DNA of 64,000 nucleotides from Cryptomeria japonica (lineage: Eukaryota; Streptophyta; Pinopsida; Cupressales; Cupressaceae), in contig NC_081414.1 in assembly GCF_030272615.1 (NCBI RefSeq), positions 823,729,896 through 823,793,895 of the forward strand, given 5' to 3'. The position numbers and the translations under genes are program-made. How positions within the stretch are numbered: the first letter of the stretch is position 1; each line of letters opens with the position of its first letter. Positions 12,281 to 24,529 of this stretch are shown one piece after another. Under the pieces are notes generated by a model. The model had not been told where the DNA came from and made no database searches. It saw only the letters and a program-made list of their open reading frames with translations.

Positions 12281-14538
12281 AGATATTTTTCCCTTTAGGT
12301 ATTACTTTTCTACTTTTCAGAGTTTTCAAAATAAGAGACTCGTAAATCATAATCGTATTTCATTTCATGGACAAACCTGTAAATCGAGGGAGATTCAGAA
12401 ACAGCTACTAGATTGAGGAATGCAAGTTGCAACAGAGACTGTTTGTGCCAATCTAGTGAAATAGAAATTCCGGGTAAAATCTAGAACACCTACATCTCGT
12501 CTTTTTTGCTTTTTTTAATCTCGTGGTCCAATTTGAGGGTTAGCATTTTCAGGTTTTTATCTAGCATTATTTTGAATTATTAACAATAACAGCGATGCGG
12601 AAAACGGGAAACATTAGTTCAACAAAAAGCCAACTGAAAAACAAAATGTACCTAACCGAACTGGTTAAAACACCAGGTTTCACTGATGAATACCATGATA
12701 TTTATGACCCTGCTATCCATGGTGAAAAGTGTATCATAGATATTAGATATGCATTGTCTAGTAAGGCGGCAGATGCATGCAGGGCAAAATTTACTATTTT
12801 CAACCCAATGTTACAACAAAGAACATATAAAATCGCATCGTGGGATGTTGGATTGGGAAGCATGGTGTTACCTGAAGTATTCCCTTGCCCTAATTTTGTT
12901 ATGGTTTGCGCCGAAAATTATGATGAAGATAAAAAAAAAATTGTCAATAAAAATACAAAAGAGGAAATTCTATCCATAAACGAGGGAGAATTTGCTCGTT
13001 TGTTGAACCTAGAACTTGAAGCTCAAAACTCAAAAGTCCAAATTGACCTTGAAAAGTTGGCAAGGAATTATGAGAGACTCGATCCAAGTCGTAGAGATTC
13101 ATTTATCAAAGCTCTAATAAAGAGTGGTACTAGTATTGTGTTAGATCGGAATCATAAGCCTCCTTATGATTCTAACATTTTTGTTTCATGGGTTGGGGAT
13201 ACTATTTCCTTGCTATCATTTTGCCTGGGATTGGAAAATGATAGGGAAGTGGGTGCAAGCCTTCTTGAAATGATTTATAATATCCATTGTGTAGGTCAGC
13301 CAGTAAGATATAATTTTATTGAGCACATTGTTAAATCCATGCAAAAACAATTACTAATGATCAAAAAAGGTTCCTGTAAGACATTTAGATTCTCATCCTA
13401 CTTGTGCTATCTCCTTCTATCCAAGTATCATGCAATATTCGAGACCAACAAGCTTCAAATTGTGAGCTATAAGATTGATGATAAGATTGGGAAGAGAACA
13501 AATTGTCCAATACATGAATGGACACCAAAGATAAGGATGCATGATAGCAGAAAGAACTACAACCATTTTGTATACTTATTTTTGGCACCAATGTATAATG
13601 AAATTACAAGCACTCCAATACCTAGGTTGTCTGTGTATTGTAGAGATTGTATTCAACTCGGAAGTCAAATAGAATTGGTTGATTGGTTCTTCATGGAAGA
13701 ATTCACTGTGTTAAGGTTTTATGGATCGGCAGTAAAACCATACAGACTTCTAATACATGTGATAGAGAGGGTATTTGCATTAGAGTATGTACGACAATTC
13801 GAGAGCACGGATAGGCACTTCCATGGTCAGCAAAAGAAGAGCATATTTCCTTCCTTGCCTTTCTCATGTGGAGGGCTCACATTTGAGAGAAAATTATTCA
13901 ATGTGGCACATGATTTTTTGATAGTTTTTAACTTTGGTGATGAGGGTCTCGGGCAGTATGATCCAATTGGTGTAGTTCAAGCAAGGCTTAATAAAAATGG
14001 GAACTCTTAAGCATTATGTCAACATGAAAGTAAACTATTGCTAGAAAAGCTTAGAAACATGGACTCCTGGGATGAGGTTAAAAAAGAGATGGAGAAAATT
14101 ACAGCTGACAATAACATTTCAACAGAAGAAATTTCATCACAAATTATGGCATTGCACACACAGAGGACAACAAAGGAGGGCCAAGGCATCTAAAATAGGA
14201 GGCCCTACAATTTCTACCTAAAATCTGCTAATCCATCTAAGAAATCTATTCCCAAATCAGTTCTGCAAGAATGTAAAGAGATTTTTTGGACTCAAACCAA
14301 AATAAATGATTTTTGGACTATGAGGAAGAATCTTGGTGAACCAAAGACAAGTGCAGAATTTGAGACCATCGACGAGGATGTAGAGTTTAGCAAATTGTGG
14401 AATATGGAGCATCTCACAACAGCATATGACAGGAGTGAAGATGATGATGAGTATGAGGTTGAGCCCCCTCCAACAACTACTACAGTCCCGAAAATATTAG
14501 GTGGAGTCAATGAGTCCATGAAAGAAAAATGTAGCAAA

Positions 14539-14616
14539 GGGGCAAGCATTGTGGAAAAAATGGGTTTTGAAGGTGGTGGTCTAGCTGCGAGAGGAGAGGG
14601 CATTTGGTATCCACTT
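14539..14616 (+). other. G-patch-like motif
   Basis: The residues read G-x5-KMGFEGGGL-x5-GEGIWYPL, matching the G-patch pattern (hydrophobic-x-MG-x2-x-G-x-GL-x4-x-GI-x-P). G-patches bind nucleic acid or DEAH helicases in splicing factors, and also occur next to protease in some retroviruses and plant retroelements. The conserved GLG is altered to GLA here. Confidence 0.5.
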
Positions 14617-14901
14617 TAGGTACAACTTCCATCAAGGTCAAAATCAAAAGCTCATGTTAAACTAGTCATTGGACTTGATTCTTTAGATTCATCACGGATA
14701 GGTACTACTCATTACCCTCAGGGTCCACCTACATTTGTTTCAGGTTCAAATCCACAACCACCACCACATCATGGTATTCCCATTGGTGGTGAATCAAGTG
14801 CCACTGCCATAGGTGGGGAGTCTGGGGATATTATTCCCATTATTGTTTAGTCAAGTGACATTGTGATTGGTGGGGTTGGCATGGGTTCTACTAGTACTAC
14901 T

Positions 14902-15333
14902 GATACTAGTTGTCTTGTTGTTGGACAAGGGCTACAACAAAATATCTCTCGCAAGAGGTTACTAGTGGTAGATACTAATACTATTAAGAATCCTATATCA
15001 AGTGCCACTGACACTACAAAACAATCATTTGCAACTTCAAATCACACACCTAAAAGGATTATGAAAACTACACATGAAAGTGTCAGCGGGAGTGGGACAG
15101 GATCAGGAATTGATTATGATACTAGTTGTCTTGTTGTTGGACAAGGGCTACAACAAAATATCTCTCGCAAGAGGTTACTAGTGGTAGATACTAATACTAT
15201 TAAGAATCCTATATCAAGTGCCATTGACACTACAAAACAATCATTTGCAGCTTCAGATCACACACCTAAAAGGATTATGAAAACTACACATGAAAGTGTC
15301 AGTGGGAGTGGGACAGGATCAGGAATTGTTGTT
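14902..15333 (+). repeat. In-frame 216-bp (72-codon) tandem duplication
   Basis: Two consecutive units starting with GATACTAGTTGTCTTGTTGT at 14902 and 15118, differing at only a few bases. The duplication keeps the frame and duplicates a Ser/Thr-rich, Lys-containing segment (SCLVVGQGLQQNISRKRLL). Its near-identity suggests it is younger than most of the stops around it. Confidence 0.9.
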
Positions 15334-17296
15334 GGTAATCCTAGTCAAGCATTAGTTAAAACCACAGGAATAAGTGGAGCTGGAGCCTCTGGTATTCCTA
15401 TGTCACCTTTCAAACATTCAATTGCTTCAGCAAGCCCAAATTTTCAATTTCGTGATTACTATGAAAATATGAACACACAACAAAAGCAAATAAAGAAAAA
15501 AAGAAAGCATTTCATAGGGTTTCCCTAACTGAAGTTTTAAACGAACAGCCTGCAAGGAACAGGGTATTTCCAACATATGACCCACAGAAAGATATGATGG
15601 AGTTCATGGTTGTTATGCCCCCGGCCCCAACTAAAAATAAAAATCCACCACACAGTTAGATAGATCCCTCTGAATTTCAAGTTAGCACCCTCCAAATGGA
15701 TTTTTCCAAAGTACATAATGTGGACAAAATTAGTGTGTCAAAAAGGACTAACGAAGTGGTCTACACTTCACTGCTAAAGGTGGAGAGAGAAAAAAAATAA
15801 AGAGGAGAAACAAATAGAAAAGTTACATGAAGACCTGGAAAATGAAAAAATCAAGGAGGAAAACAGCAGATAGCAAGTGCAATGGTTTACAGAAAAGGAC
15901 AAAAAATTCAGGCTCTGCACTAGAAATTGCAGAGCAGGAGAAGATGGATGTAGAATTGAAGGACCTGACAGAAAAACTAGCTAAAAGCAGTAAAAAAATA
16001 GATGAGGAAAGCGCCAGTTTTCAAAAATTATACAAAATTTATGAGTCTGCTGCTACCGAAATGAGAAAATTACAGGACCTATTGGATCATGGGAAGGAAA
16101 AAGAAAAACATTTGCAAGAGGAAGTAGAGGAAGAAAGAAAAAAATGTGCACAAATGAAAGAAGACTGCACAATGCAAATGATAAAATAAAAAAATTGGAG
16201 GATAGATTGAAAGATAATATGAAAAATACAACGAAGTATATACAAGAAAAAATTTGGCAGAAAATAATGCAGAGGAGTGACAAATTGTGTGAATGGTTTG
16301 AATTGAATGAAAGTCTGAGATTAATTTATATGAAAATCAAAGGGCGCTTTGAGAAGAGCATACATGTTTATTCAAAAGAGGATATGGCAAAAAAGATTTT
16401 GCAAGTAGTCTACAGTTCCAATGACAGCTACTTGGCATCCAAGGGAATTAAGAGCCGCATTGATGCCACAGTTAAGACATCATCTATCATTCAAAACTGC
16501 CAGAAGCTAAGGGAAACATCAGAAGTTATGGAAAATTGTGGAAAAAAGATATTGAAGCTGCAAGAAAAGAAAAATAATTTGATTAAACTTGGTTTGCCTA
16601 AGACCATTGACCCATCAAATAAATTCATTGGAGAAGAAGCTTACAAAAAAGCATGGAGATAAAAATGAAGTCTGATTTAGACTTGCTTCCAAAGGACACA
16701 ACTCCCCAAAGCTTTCTGAAATTCATCCAACCATTTACAACTCTAAATTTGGTATTGGATGAAATAGTGATGTCAAGTCAATCTTCTAAATATGGAATGT
16801 TGACAAAGTTGCAGATGACTTTCCATAGTTTACAGAATATTGACCTTCCATCAAATGAAGAGTGGAGCACACTACAAAAACTGACACAGAAATCTTAAGA
16901 ATAATAGTATGTATTTCACAATTTTCTTCTTTTACTCTTAATTTCAAGGTTTTATGTTTTTTATGTTTTCTATTTTGCTAATATAGCCTATGAATCTATG
17001 ATGCACAGTGCAAAATTCAAACAGTAAATTTGTATTCTCAAATTCTCTCTTGCTTTAACATTTATGCATTTCTCTATTTCTGATTACTAGGTTTTAGGCA
17101 CTACTATTATCTATGTTTAATTTGTCATGGCGTGAATTAATATTTAATTTTGAAATCTGTTTTTTGAACAGGAGACATCAGACATGTAGCAGATGTTAAA
17201 TTGCTAATACAGCCTCTGATGGCCATATAAATCTATGTTGAGTTTGTGATTTTGATGTTGAGTCTTAACATGTTGCAAACTTGCAATTTGACCTGA

Positions 17297-17494
17297 AGCT
17301 ATTGTTGCTCCCTTGTTTCTATAAAAGGGAATTCAGGGTCATTTGCAAAGGGTTCTGAAACTTTGTATTCACTTTTGCATGGACATTGGAGAATCACACA
17401 AGAGCTATTGTTTCTCTCTTGTTTCTATAAAAAGGAATTCAGGGTCATTTGCAAAGGGTTCTGAAACTTTGTATTCACTTTTGCAATTTGCATG
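17297..17494. repeat. Tandem duplication (~106 bp) carrying a TATA-like box
   Basis: Copies at 17297-17381 and 17403-17494 share TTGTTTCTATAAAA and GGGTCATTTGCAAAGGGTTC. TCTATAAAAG (near 17318) is TATA-box-like. This would be the 3' region of the preceding ORF. A promoter role is speculative. Confidence 0.6.
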
Positions 17495-17850
17495 GAGAAT
17501 CACATGGATTGGTGTATTACTATTGAATGAATTGTATCATATGCTATATTTTGAAAGAATTGATGAAAATCTAAGTTCTCGACATGTGTATAACTATTCA
17601 ATGAATTGTATCATATGGTTCTAAAATGTATCACACTGATTTGAGACTCAAACATGTATAAATAAACAATAAACATCTCTGTATCAATAAACACATTATG
17701 GTCTGTTTTTTATTATGCTATTTTAAAAATGGAAATAGAAAATTGAAAAATACAATTACAAATCAATATTAAATTCTAATTGCAAAAAGTAATATGCTTT
17801 TGTAATATGAATGATGAGATACAGTAATAAGATTAATAAATACCAATCTC
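17495..17850. other. Between the ORF remains and the hAT transposase
   Basis: Contains a short repeat (ATGAATTGTATCATATG at about 17526 and 17599) and AATAAA motifs at 17660-17690 that could serve plus-strand transcripts. No gene. Confidence 0.5.
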
Positions 17851-20562
17851 TTACAGTTGCCATTCATCCTCATCAAATTCAGAGCTTTCTTGATTCTTGT
17901 ATGTGGTTTCCTCACTCTGAGTTTGCATACCTTAGTTGAAATGCATCTCAATGCTACCAGTAGGTCTAGTACATGAGTCAATAGTCCCACTAGCACTTTG
18001 GTTTTAAGTGTTGCCCAAACCTCTTCTTTCACATTTGGACCTTCAGATTTGCAGTGCCCTATCGTAAGGAAAAGTGTGGACATCATACCTAGATGTATAG
18101 AGCCTCAAGCAATTTTCCAAATTTTTGTCTAGTTCGTTTCTTAGCTTTGATTTTAGGAACCCCAAAGCACTGAAAACTCTCTCATCTTACACTGAACCCA
18201 ATATCATGGTAAGACATAAATCATCAAGCTTCAAATATTCTGGCATTGAATCACGCAACACTAAGTTCTCAGCTATAGTTTTCCAAAGCCTTGTTGTTGA
18301 TCCCTCTTCGCAGAGGTTCTCCATTTTTCCATATTGTTCTTTCATAGTGTATGCAAAACGAGATGATTGCTCTCAAAGATGAGTTTCATCTAATATTCTA
18401 TTTATATTTACTCCATTCAATTCTCTGGATATGCAAAATTGTTTTATCAAAATCAGTAGCTTACTTTGAAAATCAGATGCAATGTTGAGGCTCCAATAAT
18501 GAGGAAACACAATAGACATGACTTCAAGAAGGTTGTCAGGAGGGAATCTGCTTCTAATTTGTGAGGAAAGATCATACCCAATTTTCTTCACAGAAGTAGT
18601 TACAGCTTCAAGAATCTTGTCAAAATCTTCCCTTGTAACTCTTGCTAGTTGCTTCCTAGGGCGCTTTCTTGGTTCCTCGAGGTCGACGTGGCATAGAAGT
18701 GCATTGGTATCTCAACTCCCCATACATTGGCACATACCTCCTCATCTGCACCGATTTGTAAAAAGTTATCAAGATTGTTCAAATCTGTGAGTGTCCGCCA
18801 CTTAACAAATTTTTCATCAAATAGTGTTGGTTGATTTCGATAGAGATTGTCGAGGGTCATTCATGTCATCTTACGTAGTGTACATCATTTTCTGCAATAT
18901 ACAGAGCTCTTTTTTGGGCAGCCTTCATAATATTCCTCATTTCCTATAGCATGGGTAGAAGAGCTGCTAAAGTTAAGAGTGTCTCTAAATTACTTAACCT
19001 TCAAAGAAGGTCAGGAAATTTTGGTTGATCTGATTCATCGCGAGTTGTGTGAAATAGTCCAATCAAGGATGGATATTCTGAAAACACTCGATGCACTGGA
19101 CCATCCAAAGAGATCCATCTGGTATCAATATCCTTGAGAAGCCTGTTTCCATCAATTATTCCATCAGCAAAGTGTTGAAATTCCATAAATCGCTTGGGAC
19201 TTCGACATAAGTGTGAGTAGAGCTCTCTGATTAAAATTTCATTTTTTTAACCGAAGCAAACTTGCTCACAATTCCAAAAGCTAGATTCATTCTATGCGCC
19301 ATGCAGTGAATTGCAGTAATGTACAGTGCAAATGAAGTTTCAATCTTTGTACAAAGACCGTTCCTGTAACCTTGCATTACTGAAGCTCCATCTGCTCCAA
19401 CACAAACCAATTTTTTGGCTACCATCATGTCATCCATACCTCCATATTCAATTAAACTTCTCTTTACTAGTTGAAATAAATTTTTCGTTGTCGCACTCTC
19501 TTTCATTTTAGCAACAGATAGTAGATGAGGTTGGCGGGTATGATTCTCTACAGTATAAACATGCATGCATACTCATGAAGTATTGTCTATTGTCGTAACT
19601 TCGTCTAAAGAAAATGCAATAAAGTTTGACTCTCTTATTTTTTCCTTTACGTCTTCTTTTTCAACCTCAGCAAGACAACTTGCCCATTCCCATCCATTGT
19701 TTATTGACCAGTGTCTATTAGGATAGTTAGGAACTTTCAAAAAGTGTAATAAACCACTAATTGATGGGAAATTTGTCATAGCACACCCTCTGCTCAAAAT
19801 ATAAAAAACAACGCTTAACTGAACAGCTTTTCTCAATTGTTCTATTTGCATTGCTTTTCCAAAACTAGCTTCAATAGAACCTTTAACTTCAGTAGGTTTC
19901 GTCTGTATTTTCTCATGAAAATAATACTCTTCGGCATTCCTCACGTGCTTACATTCCTCCTTTTTTTTTCATCTTATCACTAATTTTGCAACCCCGTCTA
20001 TCATTTTTTTTTCATAAGCTTTACCCATATGCTTTTCTATGGTGTCAAATTTTAGTTACAACCTAATTTCCTTGTTATGTTTCCAAGTGCAAATCTTACA
20101 CCTGCATTCTATTGGAGGCTCTCCTTCAATTGGATTCTCCACTGGTTCAATCAATGGATACTTTGATGCCCAATTAATTTGAAAATTCCTCACTGACATA
20201 TCCCACTCTCGATCCTTTTTTGATTGTGGTTCACCCTTTTTCAATATGGCTTTTCTTTTCCCCTTTCATGCATTATCATCAATGGCATTATCACCCAAGT
20301 CAATTATATCATTCCGGCTAACTTGGGCATCTACTAGATAATCTTCTTCAAGATCATCCTAATCTGAGATATCAGGTTCGCTACCGTCTTCAACATGTGG
20401 TGTAGGTGGCGAATTTTGTACTTGTACTTATGATGATGTACCTTCCTAATTTTCGCCACAATCTTTTCCAATGCCAAAGTACAAAGACAATGTTTTTCTT
20501 TTTGTTGGCCTCTCATGGCCTTCCCCACATTCAGGTTTCCTACCCCTCTTGTTGTTTGACAT
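17851..20562 (-). pseudogene. hAT transposase, full length but inactivated
   Basis: Translation from ATG at 20562 (MSNNKRGRKPECGEGHER) to TAA at 17851-17853 spans 904 codons, but stops and shifts interrupt it. In order: basic N-terminus; zinc-finger-like Cys pair (ECRCKICTWKHNKEI, near 20090); catalytic-core landmarks FSLDEVTTIDNTS (near 19590), GADGASVMQG (near 19380), HCMAHRMNLA (near 19300) and DTRWISL (near 19120); and a C-terminal dimerisation segment DERVFSALGFLKSKLRNEL (near 18160), the signature of hAT transposases. The tail is acidic. One stop falls directly before DERVF. The arrangement resembles the ZNF862/DUF4371-like hAT branch. It lies 0.9 kb from the right end of the element that carries it, so it is that element's own transposase. 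Confidence 0.85.
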
Positions 20563-20939
20563 CTCCAACGAAATAAAGGCTGCCAAAAAAATATCAATTT
20601 GTTGAAGAAGCAAATAATAGACTATAATGTATAATATATGTTTCATTGGCCCTACGACCTACAATCTAGATGTCTGGGGTCTAAATGTTCCCCCTGAGTC
20701 CTAACTACTTGGCACTGATGGGTCGCCACTGAATAAAAATGAACTCAACAATGCAAACAAATATAAATAAATTTAGAATAATAATATAACACTTCAAAAA
20801 TATGATCACTCACCTTTAGGTCACTAGCAGTCAACAACAATGATTTTCCTTGGTCTGAAACTTCGCTATTGATCATAATTCAGAGCCTAGAATCCACCAG
20901 ATTGTGTTGAGATAGATCTAATCTTTGCATGTATTTATA

Positions 20940-21479
20940 TCAATCCTTATATGGTGAATTCTGCGGGAATTTTATATGGTATACAAATATTTGGTGAATC
21001 CCGCATAACTATAACACGACTTATGTAATTTTCGAGGCGATTATAGGTCATCCAAATATGACATAATTTTTGAGGCGATTATAGGTCATCCAAATAATTG
21101 GCGAATACAATATAGTTGGCGAAAGTTGGGGTGAATGGAGACACGCGTCGACAAGATGTCAGGCGAATTGGGTCCTCCTGGCTAACAAATCTTCACATGC
21201 CTATAGGCGAATTTATGGTCGTCTATTAAGGCAACCTCAAAGAGTGTAGGCAAAAAAATTAAATTTACCGTGTGTCCACCATATATTGTATTGGCGAAAT
21301 CATTGCATAGAAACATTTAATTGCATAAAACATATGGCTATCAGGCTGTGAATTTGACAGAAATTGATAATGTTCTGGCGACATGGCCACCCCATTCGGT
21401 ACAAAATATTTGCCATTTCCCAGGTCGCCGACATGAAAAATTCATCAATGGCAAATATTCACCACTAAAGTAATCTCTG
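20940..21479. promoter_or_regulatory. Right subterminal repeats of the hAT
   Basis: About nine GGCGAA/GGCGAT/GGCGAC cores lie between 21030 and 21430, several as TTGGCGAA or AGGCGAATT, and a duplicated block GAGGCGATTATAGGTCATCC occurs at about 21034 and 21072. These mirror the motifs at the left end. Transposase binding is inferred. Confidence 0.5.
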
Positions 21480-21487
21480 GGTACTAT
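21480..21487. other. Right 8-bp target-site duplication of the hAT
   Basis: GGTACTAT, identical to 7072-7079; the tandem unit resumes directly after it (GAATATATGAATC). Confidence 0.85.
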
Positions 21488-23020
21488 GAATATATGAATC
21501 AAAAATGAATGGGCCTTCAACAACACTACCTCTAGCGATCTCCAGATATATTGTCTTTGAATCTCTACTTCAAGCAACCAACTTCACAATAGTCACCACA
21601 AACTTTCTTTGTCACAACTTTGCATTACTTGCTTTTGCAAACACACAAATTGAACCATACACTCATTTTACTCATCAACATCAATTTGATCTTAGATATA
21701 TACCATCTTCTTCATTGTAAACAACAATTAGGTCGATCAGAACATAGGGTAAGCACAGGTCCTACCATTAGACACCAATCCAAGAGATAGAGAGGACCTA
21801 AAAGCAACATATCACTTCTAAACAGTTAAAATCAATTTGCATGTTATGATACGTCTTCAAAAGGTCGACAACAAGAAAACATGTAGATACACCAAACAAC
21901 ACATCACAAGTCGGTCCAAAACATGTCTTCCAGATGGAGCCTTGGAGGGTACGAAATACTGCCATAGGGAAAGATACAATGCTTACAATCTAAAGATCAC
22001 TTCTCCATAGCAAGTTACTATGAATATATGAATCAAAAATGAACGAGCCTTCAACAACACTAACTCTATCAATCACCAGATATATTGTCCTTGAATCTTT
22101 TCTTCAAGCAACCAACTTCACAATAGTCACCACAAACTTTCTCTATCACAACTTTGTGTTCTCATGTAGGCGCAACACACACATTGAACCATACACTCAT
22201 CTTCCTCATTAACATCAATTTGGTCTTCTATATATACCTTCTTCTTCATTGTAAACATTAATTAGGTAAATCAAAACATAGGATAAGCATAGGTCCTATC
22301 ATTGGACACCAATCCAAGAGATAGAGAGGACCTAAAAGAAACATTTCACTTCTAAGCAGATAAAATCAATTTGCATGCTATCATATGTCTTCAAAAGGTC
22401 GACAACAAGGTAGCATGTAGATACACCAAACAACACATCATAAGTCAGTCCAACACATGTCTTCCAGATAAAGGAGCCGTGCAAGCTACGACACACTACC
22501 ATAGGGAAAGATGCAATGCTTGCAATCTAAAGATCACTTCTCCATAGCAAGGTACTATGAATATATGAATCAGAAATGAATGGGCCTTCAATAAAACTAC
22601 CTCTAGAAATCTCCAAATATATTATCCTTGTATCTCTACTTCAAGCAACCAACTTCACAATAGTCACCACAAACTTTCTTTGTCACAACTTTGCAATACT
22701 TGCTTCTACAAATGATATTCTCATGTAGGCACAACACACACATTGATCCATACAGTCATCTTACTCATCAACATCAATTTGATCTTCTATATATACCATC
22801 TTCTTCATTGCGAACATCAATTAGGTCAATCAGAAAGAGGATAAGCACAATTGGACACTAGTCCAAGAGATAGAGAGGACCTAAAATCAACATATCGCTT
22901 CTAAGCAGTTAAAACCAATTTGCATGTTATCATACGTCTTCAAAAGGTCGACAACAAGGTAACGTGTAGATACACCAAACAACACATCACAAGTCGGTCC
23001 AAAACATGTCTTCTAGATGA
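21480..23020. repeat. ~535-bp tandem repeat, right part
   Basis: Completes the unit broken at 7079 and adds two further units (starts near 21936 and 22471). The same landmark blocks as in 6400-7079 recur. About four units in all once the hAT is removed. No coding signal was seen; frames such as 21505-21720 are incidental. Confidence 0.85.
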
Positions 23021-23608
23021 ACTACTCAAGAGCAAAAAAAATTGATTACCACCATGGCTGAACACACACCACTAGCACTACTCCACTTGAGGCAAGGCCC
23101 ATTAACACGTGCATTCATGTCACACAACTCACAAGTTAATGGGGTCCCTACTATATAAAAAAGAGCAAAAACCAACTCCATGGTGCAAATGTGGGATTAA
23201 TCCTCAAAAATTGTAGTTCACTAAATGACCAATCAAGCGAGCAGATAATTGATGTTGCCACCAAATAAAATCCAAGGATGTCGCCTTTTAATCTCCAAAC
23301 AATGCATTGGGTTGAAAGGAATATGATTTGCAAATGCAATAAGGATCCCTCCACATGGATAGGGTCAATGTTGGCCAAAAACAGTGAGAACCACCAAACA
23401 ATATATCATGTCGGCCTAAATGAGAATGTGACAGAAATAAAGAAAAACCAACCACCATAAAACATGAACCCTTGAGAGAGTAAAATGGTCGATCAGATAT
23501 GATGTGAGCCTCAATGAAGACAACTAGTAGAAACCTACCTAGTAAAATAGTCTACCAACTGATGCTAATAGATCCTACAAAAATAACAATCCCAACCCAC
23601 TAGAAAAA
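23021..23608. other. Spacer without recognised gene
   Basis: No repeat partner in the window and no convincing frame. Confidence 0.5.
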
Positions 23609-24529
23609 CTAGATCTCAATGCAGGTTCAATAGGTCAAACAAGGAGCAGATCTTCAAGCGATGTAACTACCAAATATGTGGGCCACTAGAAGTACATGAG
23701 TCAAAAGTTGACCAATCAATTTGATACCAATGAAAATGCTTTAGTCAAGCATCTTTTATAGTTCACATGAGTTAGAGCAATGTGGGACAATTTCATATTC
23801 CTTGCGAACGGTATTTATTTGCATTACAAATAAGGCGTACATAATTTACACCTTGTAAGATTTGAACTTATGACCCCTCTTTCAAGCACAAGTTCTTCAC
23901 TACTAGACCTACTAAACCAATGATCAAATCAGTAAACTGAAAAAAGAACCTAACCCTAGAAGACTTGAGGTTGGCCAGCTCGAAGAACCTGCTCACAAAA
24001 TCCAAACAGATGGGATCGAAGGAGAATAAGACTGGTATTCAATGTGAAATGAGCCTGCCAATCACAAGGAAAATCCGATGTGCCAGACAATAATAAAGGA
24101 AGTTGTCAAATGGCAATAAAATTGATGAATGTAGGATATGTACAGGCCTCGAACAGTTGCAAACAAATAAAGCACCATTATTATGAAAGGATTGCTACAA
24201 AATGATAAATGTGCCTCAGGATTAATCCAAGCAAAGACAAGCCATCGTGCAATGTACAAACACCCGTAGTACAGGCTCTAAGACAACATTGACCTTCATA
24301 GAGCTAGAAAATGTAATGTCATTCGATGAAGAGAGACAAGAAAAATAAACCAGAAAATGCCAATGAGGACTAAACCTGCCAATGATCCAAAAAATGCAAA
24401 GGACTAAACCTGCCAATGATGAAACTAAATGGTCAAGCGAGGAAATCAAATGCAAACCACTGTGAACAGTCAAAGCACCCCACAATCCAATAAATGTATG
24501 TGATCAATAAACAAAGTCCACCACCATGA

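Larger units (their letters stand above)
12595..16898 (+). pseudogene. Decayed retroelement-type ORF (shared domain, G-patch, coiled coil)
   Basis: ATG at 12595 opens 471 clean codons to TAA at 14008. The same frame continues past stops near 14191, 14617 and 14848 up to 15528, then shifts by indels through 15827-16898. Order: (1) N-terminal domain of about 450 residues that resembles the ORFs at 39698-42922 and 47880-50817 (matching stretches include RFSSYLCYLLL, EEFTVLRFYGSAVKPYRL and VFALEYVRQF); (2) acidic linker and G-patch (14539-14616); (3) Ser/Thr/Gly-rich part with a 72-codon duplication; (4) Lys/Glu-rich coiled coil (15900-16260); (5) helical C-terminus. Function is unknown. I infer a retroelement accessory ORF related to plant transposon/plant-mobile-like domains, without database support. 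It lies inside the hAT, opposite to its transposase. Confidence 0.6.
7080..21479 (-). mobile_element. Large hAT-superfamily DNA transposon, 14.4 kb
   Basis: The ends are imperfect terminal inverted repeats: CAAGGATAACTTTA at 7080 against CAGAGATTACTTTA read inward from 21479 (11 of 14 matches). Both ends are flanked by the 8-bp duplication GGTACTAT. Subterminal GGCGAA-type motifs cluster inside both ends. A decayed hAT transposase is encoded at 17851-20562 on the minus strand. The element is much longer than usual hATs because it holds a satellite array, an unknown 169-aa frame, a second pseudogene and a retroelement-type ORF. Whether these were captured before insertion or inserted later cannot be told here. 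It sits inside a tandem repeat whose other units preserve the empty site, so its limits are well fixed. Confidence 0.85.
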
